In this document: piece by piece, positions 46,899-55,811 of the stretch
Numbering within the stretch: position 1 is the stretch's first letter
Layout of the letters: each line of letters begins with the position of its first letter
NCBI RefSeq assembly: GCF_020447225.1
Contig: NZ_JAJAEO010000189.1
Coordinates: 62,001-126,000 of the forward strand
From: Methylophaga pinxianii
GTDB lineage: Bacteria > Pseudomonadota > Gammaproteobacteria > Nitrosococcales > Methylophagaceae
Direction: 5' to 3'
Length of the DNA: 64,000 bases
Notes under the pieces: model-generated
The model's database searches: none
What the model was told of the DNA's origin: nothing
The model's input: only the letters and a program-made list of their open reading frames with translations
Program-made: the position numbers and the translations under genes

Positions 46899-47252
46899 AT
46901 GGCTTTAATCGAAACTGGGGATGACATTAGCAGCATTAAACTGGTTTATATATTTAATCTGGTGGGCTCGCTGATTTACCCAATGCTGATAATGGGGGCT
47001 TGGGTCGCATATGAGAAAAAACCGCACGCAGAACAATGGCTGCAATCCCATTATCGTTTTCAAATAACCAGTTTTTATATCAGCCTGATATTACTCATTC
47101 TTTCGTGGGGACTTTTATATCTCGGTAACTTGTACGGTCTGGCTGTCATGATGCTGTGGATTGTCTGGAATATCACTCGAAGTATTAAAGGTCTGAAAAC
47201 GCTTAAAGCACAACTTCCGATAACATATCCTAATAGCTTGTTGCTGGGCTGA
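46899..47252 (+). CDS. DUF4870-like small membrane protein
   Basis: A 117-residue protein with three hydrophobic helices (about 14-38, 55-76, 80-97). HAEQWLQSHYRFQITSFYIS is the conserved amphipathic segment of the COG3671/DUF4870-type family, and NITRSIKGLKTLKA is its basic end. No function is known. It is convergent with ydfG and their stop codons abut. Confidence 0.8.
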   Translation: MALIETGDDISSIKLVYIFNLVGSLIYPMLIMGAWVAYEKKPHAEQWLQSHYRFQITSFYISLILLILSWGLLYLGNLYGLAVMMLWIVWNITRSIKGLKTLKAQLPITYPNSLLLG

Positions 47253-48014
47253 TTAGCCCCGATAAATTGCCAAGGGACCTGTCGCCTGTTGGGTGGGCAT
47301 GATTTCCATGGTGGTAACGTTCACATGAGAAGGTGTGTTGACTAACCACCAGATAGTATCGGCAATATCCTGTGCCGTCAGGGCCACGGTATTTTCATAG
47401 ACTTTTTCGGCACGCTGTTCATCGGCTTTAAATCGCACCATGGAAAATTCTGTTTCAGCATTACCTGGCTCAATATTGGTCACCCGAATCTGTGTTCCTA
47501 ACAAGTCCGCACGCAGTGCCAGCGAAAACTGTCTGACAAAAGCCTTGCTGGCGCAATACACATTGCCGCCAGGATAAGGCCAGTTTCCAGCGATAGAACC
47601 GATATTAATGATGTACCCCCTGTCTCTGGTATGCATGCCCGGTAGAACCAATCTGGTACATCGCATCAAACCTTTGATATTGGTGTCCACCATGCGATCC
47701 CAATCTTCTATATCCGTCGCATAGGCTGGTTCCAGCCCCAGAGCGAGTCCCGCATTGTTCACCAAGACATCGATCTGCTGAAATTCCTCAGGCAAATCGA
47801 CGAAAGCCTGCTCCGTAGCCTGTTTGTCACTGATATCAAAACAACTGATACAGGTTTGACTCGCGCCACCTAACTCATTCTGCAAATCCAATAATCGCTC
47901 CATACGCCGACCAGTGATAATCAGCCGCCAGCCTGCTTTGGCAAATAGCCTGGCGCAGGCTTCTCCAAATCCAGCTGTTGCTCCGGTAATCATGATTATT
48001 GGCGATGAAGTCAT
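47253..48014 (-). CDS. ydfG: YdfG-type SDR, 3-hydroxy acid dehydrogenase
   Basis: A 253-residue classical short-chain dehydrogenase. IMITGATAGFGEACARLF is the cofactor loop, ITGRRMERL favours NADPH, VNNAGLALGLEPA follows, and the catalytic set is Ser in IGSIAG with Tyr-x-x-x-Lys in NVYCASKAFV. The C-terminus (TMEIMPTQQATGPLAIYR) is typical of YdfG, which oxidises L-allo-threonine and serine and reduces malonic semialdehyde. It is monocistronic by spacing. Confidence 0.92.
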   Translation of the reverse strand: MTSSPIIMITGATAGFGEACARLFAKAGWRLIITGRRMERLLDLQNELGGASQTCISCFDISDKQATEQAFVDLPEEFQQIDVLVNNAGLALGLEPAYATDIEDWDRMVDTNIKGLMRCTRLVLPGMHTRDRGYIINIGSIAGNWPYPGGNVYCASKAFVRQFSLALRADLLGTQIRVTNIEPGNAETEFSMVRFKADEQRAEKVYENTVALTAQDIADTIWWLVNTPSHVNVTTMEIMPTQQATGPLAIYRG

Positions 48015-48159
48015 GGGTTGTCTCTTCTTGGATAAAACATAGAATCACTTTGAACGGTAAGTAATTATGCAGATAATCGTTGTGGCTACCTGTTACAAAA
48101 TCTATTTATTGCCTATTCTCATTCAACAATAAAGGTTTCTCTGTCGTTACAGGGAGTAT

Positions 48160-49017
48160 TCAAGCACCTTCAGCAAAAACAATAGTACGGCGGCCACTGA
48201 CAATGATGCGGTGTTCAATGTGCGCTTTAACAGCACGGGCTAATACCAGTCGTTCGATGTCCTTACCGATCATTACTAAATCTTCCGGACTATTATCATG
48301 CCGCACCCGCTCGACATCCTGTTCGATAATCGGTCCCTCATCAAGTTCCGCAGTCGCATAATGCGCGGTTGCACCTATCAGCTTCACTCCACGTTCATAA
48401 GCTTGATGATAAGGTTTGGCTCCCTGAAAAGCCGGTAAAAACCCGTGATGAATATTGATAACCTTTCCGGCAAATTCTTGAACAAACTGTTCCGACAGGA
48501 TTTGCATATAACGCGCCATCACCACCAGGTCAACCTGATACTCGGCAAGCAGGGATTTAATCTTTGTTTCTTGTTGCAGTTTGGTTTCTTTGGTGATGGG
48601 CAGATGATAGAACGGTTTGTTGAACTGGCGCGCCATACTTTCCAGATCGGGATGATTACCAATAATCAGCGGAATATCACATTTCAATTCGCCTTCCAGC
48701 TCACGCAGCAGCAGATCATATGGACAGTGTGATGCCCGGGTCACCAGTAAAGCCACACGGTAAGGTACATTGGTATAGTGAACGGACCAGTTCAATTGCA
48801 AAGTGTCAGCAAGTAAACTGAATTGTTGATGCAAGGCTTCATGGGACATCTGAGCCTCATCTTCCACCTTGATTCGCATGAAATAGCGACCATGCTCAGT
48901 ATCAGTATATTGCTGACAGTGCAGAATATTGTAACCACGCTCTGCAAAAAAACCGGTTATGCCTGCCAATAACCCCTTCTGGTCAGCACATTGAATCAGC
49001 AACACGATGGCATTCAT
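48160..49017 (-). CDS. purU: PurU, formyltetrahydrofolate deformylase
   Basis: A 285-residue enzyme. An N-terminal ACT domain (VLLIQCADQKGLLAGITGFF, about 1-80) regulates it. The C-terminal formyltransferase-like domain has MARYMQILSEQFVQEF, INIHHGFLPAFQGAKPYHQA and GATAHYATAELDEGPII with the catalytic His and Asp. It hydrolyses 10-formyl-tetrahydrofolate to formate and balances one-carbon pools, which would matter in a methylotroph. Length matches E. coli PurU (280). Confidence 0.96.
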   Translation of the reverse strand: MNAIVLLIQCADQKGLLAGITGFFAERGYNILHCQQYTDTEHGRYFMRIKVEDEAQMSHEALHQQFSLLADTLQLNWSVHYTNVPYRVALLVTRASHCPYDLLLRELEGELKCDIPLIIGNHPDLESMARQFNKPFYHLPITKETKLQQETKIKSLLAEYQVDLVVMARYMQILSEQFVQEFAGKVINIHHGFLPAFQGAKPYHQAYERGVKLIGATAHYATAELDEGPIIEQDVERVRHDNSPEDLVMIGKDIERLVLARAVKAHIEHRIIVSGRRTIVFAEGA

Positions 49018-49077
49018 GGAAAAACGACCTCTACAGGCATAAAATCAAAGCGCTGATGCTAGCACTTTATGGCTGTT

Positions 49078-49428
49078 TTATGAATATTCATCGTACTTAT
49101 CAGCCCGGCCTTTGACTTTATCAACCGGATATTTCTCTGCATTTTTATGCATTTTTCGTTTAATGACCTGTTCTAAATCAATATTCAGATCATGACAAAG
49201 ATAACTTAGATACACGGCAACGTCGGCTATTTCATCTTCCAGTGCCTCGCGTTTATCCGTGGCCAGCAACTGTTGAATTTCCGTTTTATCACGCCATTGA
49301 AACCACTCCAGTAACTCGGCTGCTTCAATTGATAAGGAGATAGCAATATCTTTGGGATTATGAAACTGCTCCCAATCACGTTCACGACGAAAATCAATCA
49401 ATTGTTTAAGTAGTTCGGCATTAATCAT
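49078..49428 (-). CDS. MazG-like nucleotide pyrophosphohydrolase
   Basis: A 116-residue all-alpha NTP pyrophosphatase. The signature Glu/Asp set is SIEAAELLEWFQW and DEIADVAVYLSYL, followed by KRKMHKNAEKYPV. It belongs to the short MazG/dCTPase (RS21-C6-like) branch that hydrolyses non-canonical or excess dNTPs. It overlaps the ybfF stop by eight bases and is likely translated in concert with it. Confidence 0.92.
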   Translation of the reverse strand: MINAELLKQLIDFRRERDWEQFHNPKDIAISLSIEAAELLEWFQWRDKTEIQQLLATDKREALEDEIADVAVYLSYLCHDLNIDLEQVIKRKMHKNAEKYPVDKVKGRADKYDEYS

Positions 49429-50185
49429 CTGTGAGAAACCTGTTTACCTGCTGAATAAAAGCCTCGGGTTGCTCGGCATGTATCCAATGGCCGGCATCCT
49501 CAATTACGACATGTTCTGATTGGGGATAAAGTGTTTTTATCTGCTGCCAATCACTCTCGGTGACATAATCTGATTTAGCACCACTAATAAACAAAGTGGG
49601 TAATCCAACCGCTTCAACATGCTCAACACTTTGCAGCAAGCCCGGATAGCTACAGAACAATGCCTGCAGATTAATACGCCAGCTAAAGCCCTGCTCTGCT
49701 TTTTGCAGATTCAATAACAAGAACTGACGTACCATAGGGTCAGGTAAGGTCGCTGATAAAGCTTCACTTACTTGTGTTCGGGATGAAAACTTGGATAAAT
49801 CTAATGTCATTAAAGCTTTGAAAATAACGCTGTGCTCATCCGCATATTGACGTGGTGCAATATCGACAATAATCAGTCTATTTAAACGCTCAGCGTAGCT
49901 TTGAGCGAATTGCATGGCGGTTTTACCACCAAGCGAGTGTCCTAGCAAATCGATGACTGCCAAACCTAAATCATCCAATAGAAACGCTAAATCCTCTGCC
50001 ATCAAATCAAACGTTTGCTGAGGATGATGAAAGGACTGTCCATGATTACGCAGATCCACACTGATAACCCGGCGCTGAGATGAGAGTGTTTTGGCAATAC
50101 TTCGCCAGTTATCCGCTGAACCAAATAGACCATGCAGGATAACGAGGGGCTTACCCTCGCCAACAGATTGATAGTGTAATTTCAT
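49421..50185 (-). CDS. ybfF: YbfF-type alpha/beta hydrolase (esterase)
   Basis: A 254-residue alpha/beta hydrolase. LVILHGLFGSADNWR forms the oxyanion region, VDLRNHGQS the next block, and the nucleophile elbow is LLGHSLGGKTA. Asp in LFISGAKSDYV and His in DAGHWIHAEQPE complete the triad. Sequence blocks and length (E. coli YbfF 254) support YbfF, an acyl-CoA and ester thioesterase. It is divergent from a 56-residue ORF on the other strand. Confidence 0.92.
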   Translation of the reverse strand: MKLHYQSVGEGKPLVILHGLFGSADNWRSIAKTLSSQRRVISVDLRNHGQSFHHPQQTFDLMAEDLAFLLDDLGLAVIDLLGHSLGGKTAMQFAQSYAERLNRLIIVDIAPRQYADEHSVIFKALMTLDLSKFSSRTQVSEALSATLPDPMVRQFLLLNLQKAEQGFSWRINLQALFCSYPGLLQSVEHVEAVGLPTLFISGAKSDYVTESDWQQIKTLYPQSEHVVIEDAGHWIHAEQPEAFIQQVNRFLTDD

Positions 50186-50241
50186 AATGGATTACGTTAG
50201 CACGTTATAATGCCGAGTGAATAATTTTGGAGAAAACGATA

Positions 50242-50412
50242 ATGGATGAAGCCATATTAATGATTTTAGTCAAACAGTATGCCGATCGATTTGGCATCAC
50301 TTTCAGTTCAAAGCATTTGGATGATGAAGTGAAAAAACAACAGCTAGTGAGTTTGATGCAGGAAGCATTAGCAGGAAAGCGTGGGCCGGTTACCGACGCA
50401 GATTTAAATTAA
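50242..50412 (+). CDS. Hypothetical 56-residue protein
   Basis: A short ORF with ATG at 50242 and GGAG nine bases upstream. The sequence (DEAILMILVKQYADRFGITF, then DDEVKKQQLVSLMQEAL) suggests two amphipathic helices and no membrane segment. It has its own strong terminator right after the stop, which argues that it is a genuine gene. I do not recognise the family. Confidence 0.6.
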   Translation: MDEAILMILVKQYADRFGITFSSKHLDDEVKKQQLVSLMQEALAGKRGPVTDADLN

Positions 50413-50414
50413 AA

Positions 50415-50450
50415 AAAAGTACCCTTAATACGTTTATTAAGGGTACTTTT
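50415..50450. terminator. Bidirectional terminator before fabB
   Basis: Sixteen-base arms AAAAGTACCCTTAATA and TATTAAGGGTACTTTT enclose CGTT. The A-rich left side and TTTT right side allow use by both the small ORF and fabB, which converge here. Confidence 0.92.
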
Positions 50451-50458
50451 GATTTACC

Positions 50459-51676
50459 TTAAATTTTTTCGAAAACCAGACAGGCATTGGTGCCACCGAA
50501 GCCAAAGCTGTTCGACATCACAGCCTGAAGACCAGCGTTGTCTTTTCGTTCGAGCACAATAGGCATGCCCTTGGCTTGCTCGTCCAGGTTATCGATATTG
50601 GCCGAAGCTGCTACAAAATCATTTTCCATCATCAGCAAGCTATAGATCGCTTCCTGAACTCCGGCAGCCCCTAAAGAATGCCCTGATAACGATTTTGTTG
50701 ACCCCACCAGAGGTATTTGTGTTTCAGCAAAGACCTGTTTAATCGCACCTAATTCAGCTAAATCACCGACAGGTGTACTGGTTCCATGTGCGTTGATGTA
50801 ATCAACCTGTTTATTGCGCATGGTTGACATAGCCATTTGCATACAACGTTGCGCGCCCTCGCCGGACGGGGCCACCATATCATAACCATCAGATGTCGCT
50901 GCATAACCTGTCAGTTCGGCATATATTTTTGCGCCACGTGCTTTGGCATGTTCATATTCTTCCAATACCAGCACACCGCCGCCACCGGCAATAACAAAAC
51001 CATCACGGTCAGCATCATAGGCGCGTGAGGCCTTATCAGGCGTTTCGTTATATTTGGTCGACAGGGCCCCCATGGCATCGAACAATGAACTCATGGTCCA
51101 ATGTTCTTCTTCGGCACCACCAGCAAACACGATGTCCTGTTTGCCCAGTTGAATTTGCTCCATCGCATTACCAATGCAGTGCGCACTTGTGGCGCAGGCA
51201 GAAGACATTGAATAGTTAATGCCTTTGATTTTAAAAGGTGTTGCCAGGCAAGCAGAAGTGGTACTTCCCATTACCTGAGTAACACGATATGGACCAACCC
51301 GTTTAAGGCCTTTTTCTCGCAAAATATCAGCTGCTTCAACTTGATTAGATGACGATGCACCGCCTGACCCCATAACTAATCCTGTTTTGGGATTGGACAC
51401 ATCGCTTTCACTTAATCCAGCATCCTGAATTGCCTGTTTCATGGCGATGTAGGCGTATGCCGCGGCATCTCCCATGAAACGTAACACTTTACGATCAATA
51501 AATTCTTTAAAATCAATATCAAAAAAACCCGCCACATGGCTGCGAAATCCCATGTCAGCGTATTGCTGTTTAAAGCGGATACCAGAACGACCGGTGCGAA
51601 GTGATTCAGTAACGGCTGCAAGATCCAACCCTAAACAAGATGTGATCCCCATACCAGTAACAACTACACGTCTCAT
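50459..51676 (-). CDS. fabB: FabB, beta-ketoacyl-ACP synthase I
   Basis: A 405-residue thiolase-fold condensing enzyme for fatty-acid elongation, including the unsaturated branch. The active site is Cys in [13 protein letters not shown], His in [11 protein letters not shown] and His in [12 protein letters not shown]. The ATG at 51676 gives the family start ([13 protein letters not shown]) with AGGAA upstream; longer frames reaching into fabA are rejected. Only 10 bases separate it from the fabA stop, the standard fabAB pair. Confidence 0.97.
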   Translation of the reverse strand: MRRVVVTGMGITSCLGLDLAAVTESLRTGRSGIRFKQQYADMGFRSHVAGFFDIDFKEFIDRKVLRFMGDAAAYAYIAMKQAIQDAGLSESDVSNPKTGLVMGSGGASSSNQVEAADILREKGLKRVGPYRVTQVMGSTTSACLATPFKIKGINYSMSSACATSAHCIGNAMEQIQLGKQDIVFAGGAEEEHWTMSSLFDAMGALSTKYNETPDKASRAYDADRDGFVIAGGGGVLVLEEYEHAKARGAKIYAELTGYAATSDGYDMVAPSGEGAQRCMQMAMSTMRNKQVDYINAHGTSTPVGDLAELGAIKQVFAETQIPLVGSTKSLSGHSLGAAGVQEAIYSLLMMENDFVAASANIDNLDEQAKGMPIVLERKDNAGLQAVMSNSFGFGGTNACLVFEKI

Positions 51677-51686
51677 TGTCTTGTTC

Positions 51687-52202
51687 CTAAAAGTTGTCAG
51701 TTGATGTAAACAGACCAACTCGTAAATCTTTGGCGAAGTAGATATCGCGACCATCCACTGATACTGTACCATCGGCAATGGCCAGTACAAGTTTGCGTGA
51801 AATTACTCGTTTCAAATCAATACGGTAAGTCACTTTTTTGGCGCTAGGTAAAACTTGACCAGTAAATTTTACTTCACCAGAACCCAACGCTCTTCCTCTA
51901 CCGGGATTTCCATCCCATGCCAGAAAAAAGCCAAGCAACTGCCACATAGCATCTAAGCCAAGACAGCCCGGCATGACAGGATCCCCCGGGAAATGGCATT
52001 TGAAAAACCATAAATCCGGATGGATATCAAGCTCAGCAATGATTTCACCTTTTCCATAGGCACCACCATCATTGGAAATATGACTGATTCGATCCATCAT
52101 CAGCATATTGGGTACTGGCAGTTGGGCGTTACCCGGGCCAAACATTTCTCCATGGCCACACTGCAAGAGTTCCTCGAAGGAAAAAGATGATTGCTTACTC
52201 AT
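51687..52202 (-). CDS. fabA: FabA, 3-hydroxydecanoyl-ACP dehydratase/isomerase
   Basis: A 171-residue hot-dog enzyme (E. coli 172) that introduces the cis double bond in unsaturated fatty acids. The catalytic His is in [13 protein letters not shown] and Asp in [23 protein letters not shown] is also characteristic. It is first in the fabA-fabB operon, with its promoter expected in the 146-base gap before the TolC-like gene terminator. Confidence 0.97.
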   Translation of the reverse strand: MSKQSSFSFEELLQCGHGEMFGPGNAQLPVPNMLMMDRISHISNDGGAYGKGEIIAELDIHPDLWFFKCHFPGDPVMPGCLGLDAMWQLLGFFLAWDGNPGRGRALGSGEVKFTGQVLPSAKKVTYRIDLKRVISRKLVLAIADGTVSVDGRDIYFAKDLRVGLFTSTDNF

Positions 52203-52298
52203 GAAATTCTAAAATAACCCTACAAATTAAGCACGACATAATAGCATGATAGTTTGCTTGCAGAAAAAGTTGCAGCTATCAACGTACAGGTTCTAAAA

Positions 52299-52326
52299 AA
52301 AAGCCATACCCTGCAGGCATGGCTTA
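52299..52326 (-). terminator. Terminator of the TolC-like gene
   Basis: Read on the minus strand, AAGCCATGCC and GGGTATGGCTT pair with one mismatch around TGCA, and a run of eight T follows. It lies 23 bases past the stop of the TolC-like gene. Confidence 0.8.
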
Positions 52327-52348
52327 TCGGTATTGAGCTTTGAAAAAA

Positions 52349-53668
52349 TTAGTTACGGTTATCAGCAACTGTGGTTGCAGCAGCGGGCGGAATAATCTCC
52401 AGGCTTTCTAACAAAATGCCCATACTGTTCAGTACCCGATACATTGCAAACAATTCATCATACTGGGCATTCGCCAATGAAGTGCGGGCTCTGAACAATT
52501 CATTTTCAGAATCCAGCAAATCCAGTAGTGTGCGCTGACCGATATTGAACTGTTGCTGATACGCATCACGTGTTTTTTCCGCTGATTCAGCGTATTGCAG
52601 GAAATATGACATTTGTCGGCGAACGGTTTCCAACGCATTCCACGATAAACGAACACTCTGCTCTACTTGTCGATGGGTATTATTACGTATTTCAGCGGCT
52701 TGGTTAATTAAAAAAGCCGTTTCTTCTCTTCTGGCCTTATCACGTCCACCATTTAGCAGGTTATAACGCAGTCGGAACATTGCGGTGACATCTTTGTCGG
52801 TTCCACGAACGCCATCAATATCATGATCGGAACGGGTACCTAATTCGAAATCAACCCGCGGTAAAAATGCGGCCCGAGTGACATCATGTTGTGCATTTGC
52901 CGATTCCACATCCGCCTGAGCCGAGAGTAGGGTTGGATGTTGTTGAATGGCAATGTTAACGGCTTCTTCTACAGTGGCTGGAATAAATGGTTGTGGCGTA
53001 GGTGGTTCAGATAATGCCGTCGGAGCCGCGCCAACAACCCGCAAATAATTAGTTTCGGCATCTCGCAAGTTACTTTGCTCAGCCATTAAATTTGTTTCTG
53101 CCAGTGCCAAACGACCAAAACTCTGATCCATATCGGCTCGTCGTCCAACCCCACGTTCACTACGCAGAGTGATTTGATCATGAGTGCGCTGATGAGACTC
53201 AAGATTGGTTTGTGCCAGCTCGACCAATTGCTGACGTCGCAGCACATTGATATAAGCCTCGGTAGCTTCTAAAGCGGTATTTTCAGAGACACTGTAAACA
53301 GTATGAGCCCTCGAGTCCGTTCTTGCGCTTTGACGTTCTACTTCATTTGCTGTCAGGCTGCCATCATATAACATTTGTCGCAAATTCAAACTGGCTTCAT
53401 CTCGGTTTAGATGTACTTCGCCATCCCCTCGATTCCGGGTCGCAGGGTTCTCTGTAGACTCCCACCCCGTTCCAACGCCTAAATCAACTGTCGGAAAATA
53501 TCCAGCTCTTGCCTGATCAATTTCTTTGGAAACCGCCTGACGTTCACTTATGGAAGCCAAGACATCTGGGTTGGTTTTTAGCGTGGTATGAATCGCTTCC
53601 TGCAAAGTTTCAGCATGCACTGAACTAAAGCACAACAATGACGGGATTAAAAATAGCGCTTTGTTCAT
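52349..53668 (-). CDS. TolC-family outer-membrane protein of a type I secretion system
   Basis: A 439-residue outer-membrane efflux duct with signal peptide (1-19). Two repeats of the TolC type follow: ETLQEAIHTTLKTNPDVLAS, and VEEAVNIAIQQHPTLLSAQ in the second half, each with long helices. YNLLNGGRDKARREE and IGQRTLLDLLDSENELFRAR are typical of the AggA/LapE branch. It would form the exit channel for the ABC-HlyD pair encoded just upstream, 144 bases beyond a regulator gene. Confidence 0.93.
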   Translation of the reverse strand: MNKALFLIPSLLCFSSVHAETLQEAIHTTLKTNPDVLASISERQAVSKEIDQARAGYFPTVDLGVGTGWESTENPATRNRGDGEVHLNRDEASLNLRQMLYDGSLTANEVERQSARTDSRAHTVYSVSENTALEATEAYINVLRRQQLVELAQTNLESHQRTHDQITLRSERGVGRRADMDQSFGRLALAETNLMAEQSNLRDAETNYLRVVGAAPTALSEPPTPQPFIPATVEEAVNIAIQQHPTLLSAQADVESANAQHDVTRAAFLPRVDFELGTRSDHDIDGVRGTDKDVTAMFRLRYNLLNGGRDKARREETAFLINQAAEIRNNTHRQVEQSVRLSWNALETVRRQMSYFLQYAESAEKTRDAYQQQFNIGQRTLLDLLDSENELFRARTSLANAQYDELFAMYRVLNSMGILLESLEIIPPAAATTVADNRN

Positions 53669-53812
53669 AATCTCTTCCTAATTCAAAGCAGTAATCGGTA
53701 TACTTTTTTCAGGGCAGTTTACCGCTTTACAGCTCTCCCCCCAAAGCATGAGCCTTCATCTTCCATTCTAAAGCCGATTGTAGACAAAACAATCCAACTA
53801 CACAATGCAGGC

Positions 53813-54463
53813 TTAACGAAGGTCCCGAAAAACAATGGCCAATGAAAGCCTATCGGGTAAATTCATCTTCTGGAAAATTGTAGTGAGATGAGCTTTGACC
53901 GTTCTTTCAGTAATATTCATATTACGGGCAATCATTTTATTGGTCGCACCATGACTGACCATTTTCGCTACTTCTAACTCTTTGGGCGAGAGTGTTTGTG
54001 CTGCTCGACGCTGCTGTTCACTAACTTCAGGTATATGGCTTATTTCATCAATTAACCCAGAAATAACATGCCGTTCTACCCAAACCTCACCATTTGAGAT
54101 CAATAGCAACGCTTCCTGAAGTTTGCTCATCGGCAAGTTTTGGTTGAAATAACCACGCGCTCCTTGCTTTAACGCTGCAATTTGCACTGGGATCGGTCGT
54201 GGAGGACCAATCACCAGGATACGACTATCAGGACATAACTTTTTTAGCTGGCCAATAACTTGCGAAGGGGTATCGTCAAGAAGAAACTGGTGACAAAGTA
54301 CCAGTTCAGCTGTTTGTGTTTTTAACGCATCGAATAAAGCATTAATATTTTTGTAAAGGCTGACATCATAAATAGCGGGCAACGCATCGGTAATGACGCG
54401 TGCCACATCCGAATCTGCTGTTGCCAGATAAAGACTTTTTTCAGTCTCTGTTATTACTGTCAT
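53813..54463 (-). CDS. LuxR-type regulator with degenerate receiver domain
   Basis: A 216-residue NarL/LuxR-class protein. The C-terminal helix-turn-helix (TLSPKELEVAKMVSHGATNK, NITERTVKAHLTTIFQKM) is intact. The N-terminal receiver-like domain lacks the phosphoacceptor: where DLVLLD is expected it reads ELVLCH (His58), and the usual Lys near GYL-x-K is Gln (GYFNQ). It is probably not controlled by phosphorylation. It contains no W-[FLM]-[TS]-R motif as in VpsT. It lies within the secretion cluster, 15 bases after the hlyD-like gene. Confidence 0.87.
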   Translation of the reverse strand: MTVITETEKSLYLATADSDVARVITDALPAIYDVSLYKNINALFDALKTQTAELVLCHQFLLDDTPSQVIGQLKKLCPDSRILVIGPPRPIPVQIAALKQGARGYFNQNLPMSKLQEALLLISNGEVWVERHVISGLIDEISHIPEVSEQQRRAAQTLSPKELEVAKMVSHGATNKMIARNMNITERTVKAHLTTIFQKMNLPDRLSLAIVFRDLR

Positions 54464-54478
54464 GGTTCAACCTTAGCC

Positions 54479-55807
54479 TCAACGCTCTCTCAACGCTTCG
54501 TTTTTTGCCTTCAGTATGGGCTTTAATAAATAATCCAGCACGGTTTTCTCACCTGTAAGAATATCTACTGTCACAGTCATCCCTGGAATTATTCCTAACT
54601 CACCCATACTACTTTTTATATAATTTTGTTCTGTGCGTAAATAGATAAGATAAAAACTTTCATCTTCTTCATTGGTTATTGTATCGGCACTGATACGTTC
54701 AAGTTTTGCCTGTAAACCACCATAAATCGAAAAGTCATACGCAGTAAACTTTATCATCGCTTCCTGCCCCGGTCTCAAAAAGGCAATGTCTGCTGGACGT
54801 ATTTGGGCTTCAATAAGTAAATTATCTTCCAATGGCACAATTTCTACCAGATCCATTCCTGGCTGTATAACACCACCAATCGTGTTAATCATTAATCGTT
54901 TAATGGTGCCTTTCATAGGAGAACGAACATTAGTTCGGGTCACCCGATCAGCCAGTGTAGAGACGGATTCTTCCGTACGAGCCATTTCCGCTCTTACTTC
55001 ACTCAACTCTCTGGCCGCTTCAGATTGAAAACGGGTATTGGCTTCATTTATTTTTTGCTGAACTTCATCAATGGCAGAACGAATACGTGGGATGGCCAGC
55101 CTGTTGGAGTCCATTTCTCCTCTCAGGTCATTGACTGTACGGCGTAGTCTCAACAGCTCGACCTCAGACATCACACCGGCAGCGACTAAAGGCTCTGACA
55201 TTTGCAATTCCTGATTACTTAACTCAAAACTGCGGCTTAATTGTTGCTGTCGGGCCTGTTTTTCCACAAGCTCTTGACGACGCTGTTCTGCCTGCTGTTT
55301 TAAAACATCAATGGTACTTTGTAGCTGTAATTGACGAGATTGATATAAAGCGCGTTCTTCTGCTGCCAAATCAGGTTGCTTGATCATCAATTCCTGAGGA
55401 AGCTCCAATGGCTTACCTTCACTTTCGGCGTCTAACCTCGCGGTTCTTGCCAGCAACTCCCAGTAAGTTAATTTTGACTCACGGAAAGAAGATGAAAACC
55501 GGGTATCATCAATCTTTAACAATACATCGTTCTTTTCCACCATCTGTCCTTCGCTGACAAGGACATCTGCCAAGATCCCACCTTCAAGGTTCTGTATTAC
55601 CTGCACCTTACTGGAAGGAACCACTTTTCCTTGCCCTCGGGTCACTTCATCAATTTCCGCCACACTCGCCCACCATAAGGCAATGGTGATAAAGGCAGCA
55701 ATCAGCAACAATAGAATATGTCCGCCCCAATGGGTGGATGCCATAGTTGCCGCACTGATTTCGGACATGAAACTGACATCGTCATTATTTTTTTTATACC
55801 AGGCCAT
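54479..55807 (-). CDS. HlyD-family type I secretion adaptor
   Basis: A 442-residue membrane-fusion protein. One N-terminal TM helix (about 30-52) is followed by VTRGQGKVVPSSKVQVIQNL, the first half of the lipoyl domain. A long coiled coil (about 130-290) comes next, then NVRSPMKGTIKRLMINTIGG and the beta-barrel domain. The C-terminal VDILTGEKTVLDYLLKPIL is the HlyD/LapC hallmark. The ATG at 55807 is four bases after the ABC gene stop. It bridges the ABC transporter and the TolC-like duct. Confidence 0.95.
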   Translation of the reverse strand: MAWYKKNNDDVSFMSEISAATMASTHWGGHILLLLIAAFITIALWWASVAEIDEVTRGQGKVVPSSKVQVIQNLEGGILADVLVSEGQMVEKNDVLLKIDDTRFSSSFRESKLTYWELLARTARLDAESEGKPLELPQELMIKQPDLAAEERALYQSRQLQLQSTIDVLKQQAEQRRQELVEKQARQQQLSRSFELSNQELQMSEPLVAAGVMSEVELLRLRRTVNDLRGEMDSNRLAIPRIRSAIDEVQQKINEANTRFQSEAARELSEVRAEMARTEESVSTLADRVTRTNVRSPMKGTIKRLMINTIGGVIQPGMDLVEIVPLEDNLLIEAQIRPADIAFLRPGQEAMIKFTAYDFSIYGGLQAKLERISADTITNEEDESFYLIYLRTEQNYIKSSMGELGIIPGMTVTVDILTGEKTVLDYLLKPILKAKNEALRER

Positions 55808-55811
55808 CCAT

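Noticed and set aside
49078..50412. Toxin-antitoxin pair formed by the MazG-like protein and the 56-residue ORF
   Set aside because: They lie on opposite strands, separated by ybfF, and the small protein has no antitoxin-like DNA-binding motif. MazG-like here is a housekeeping pyrophosphohydrolase.
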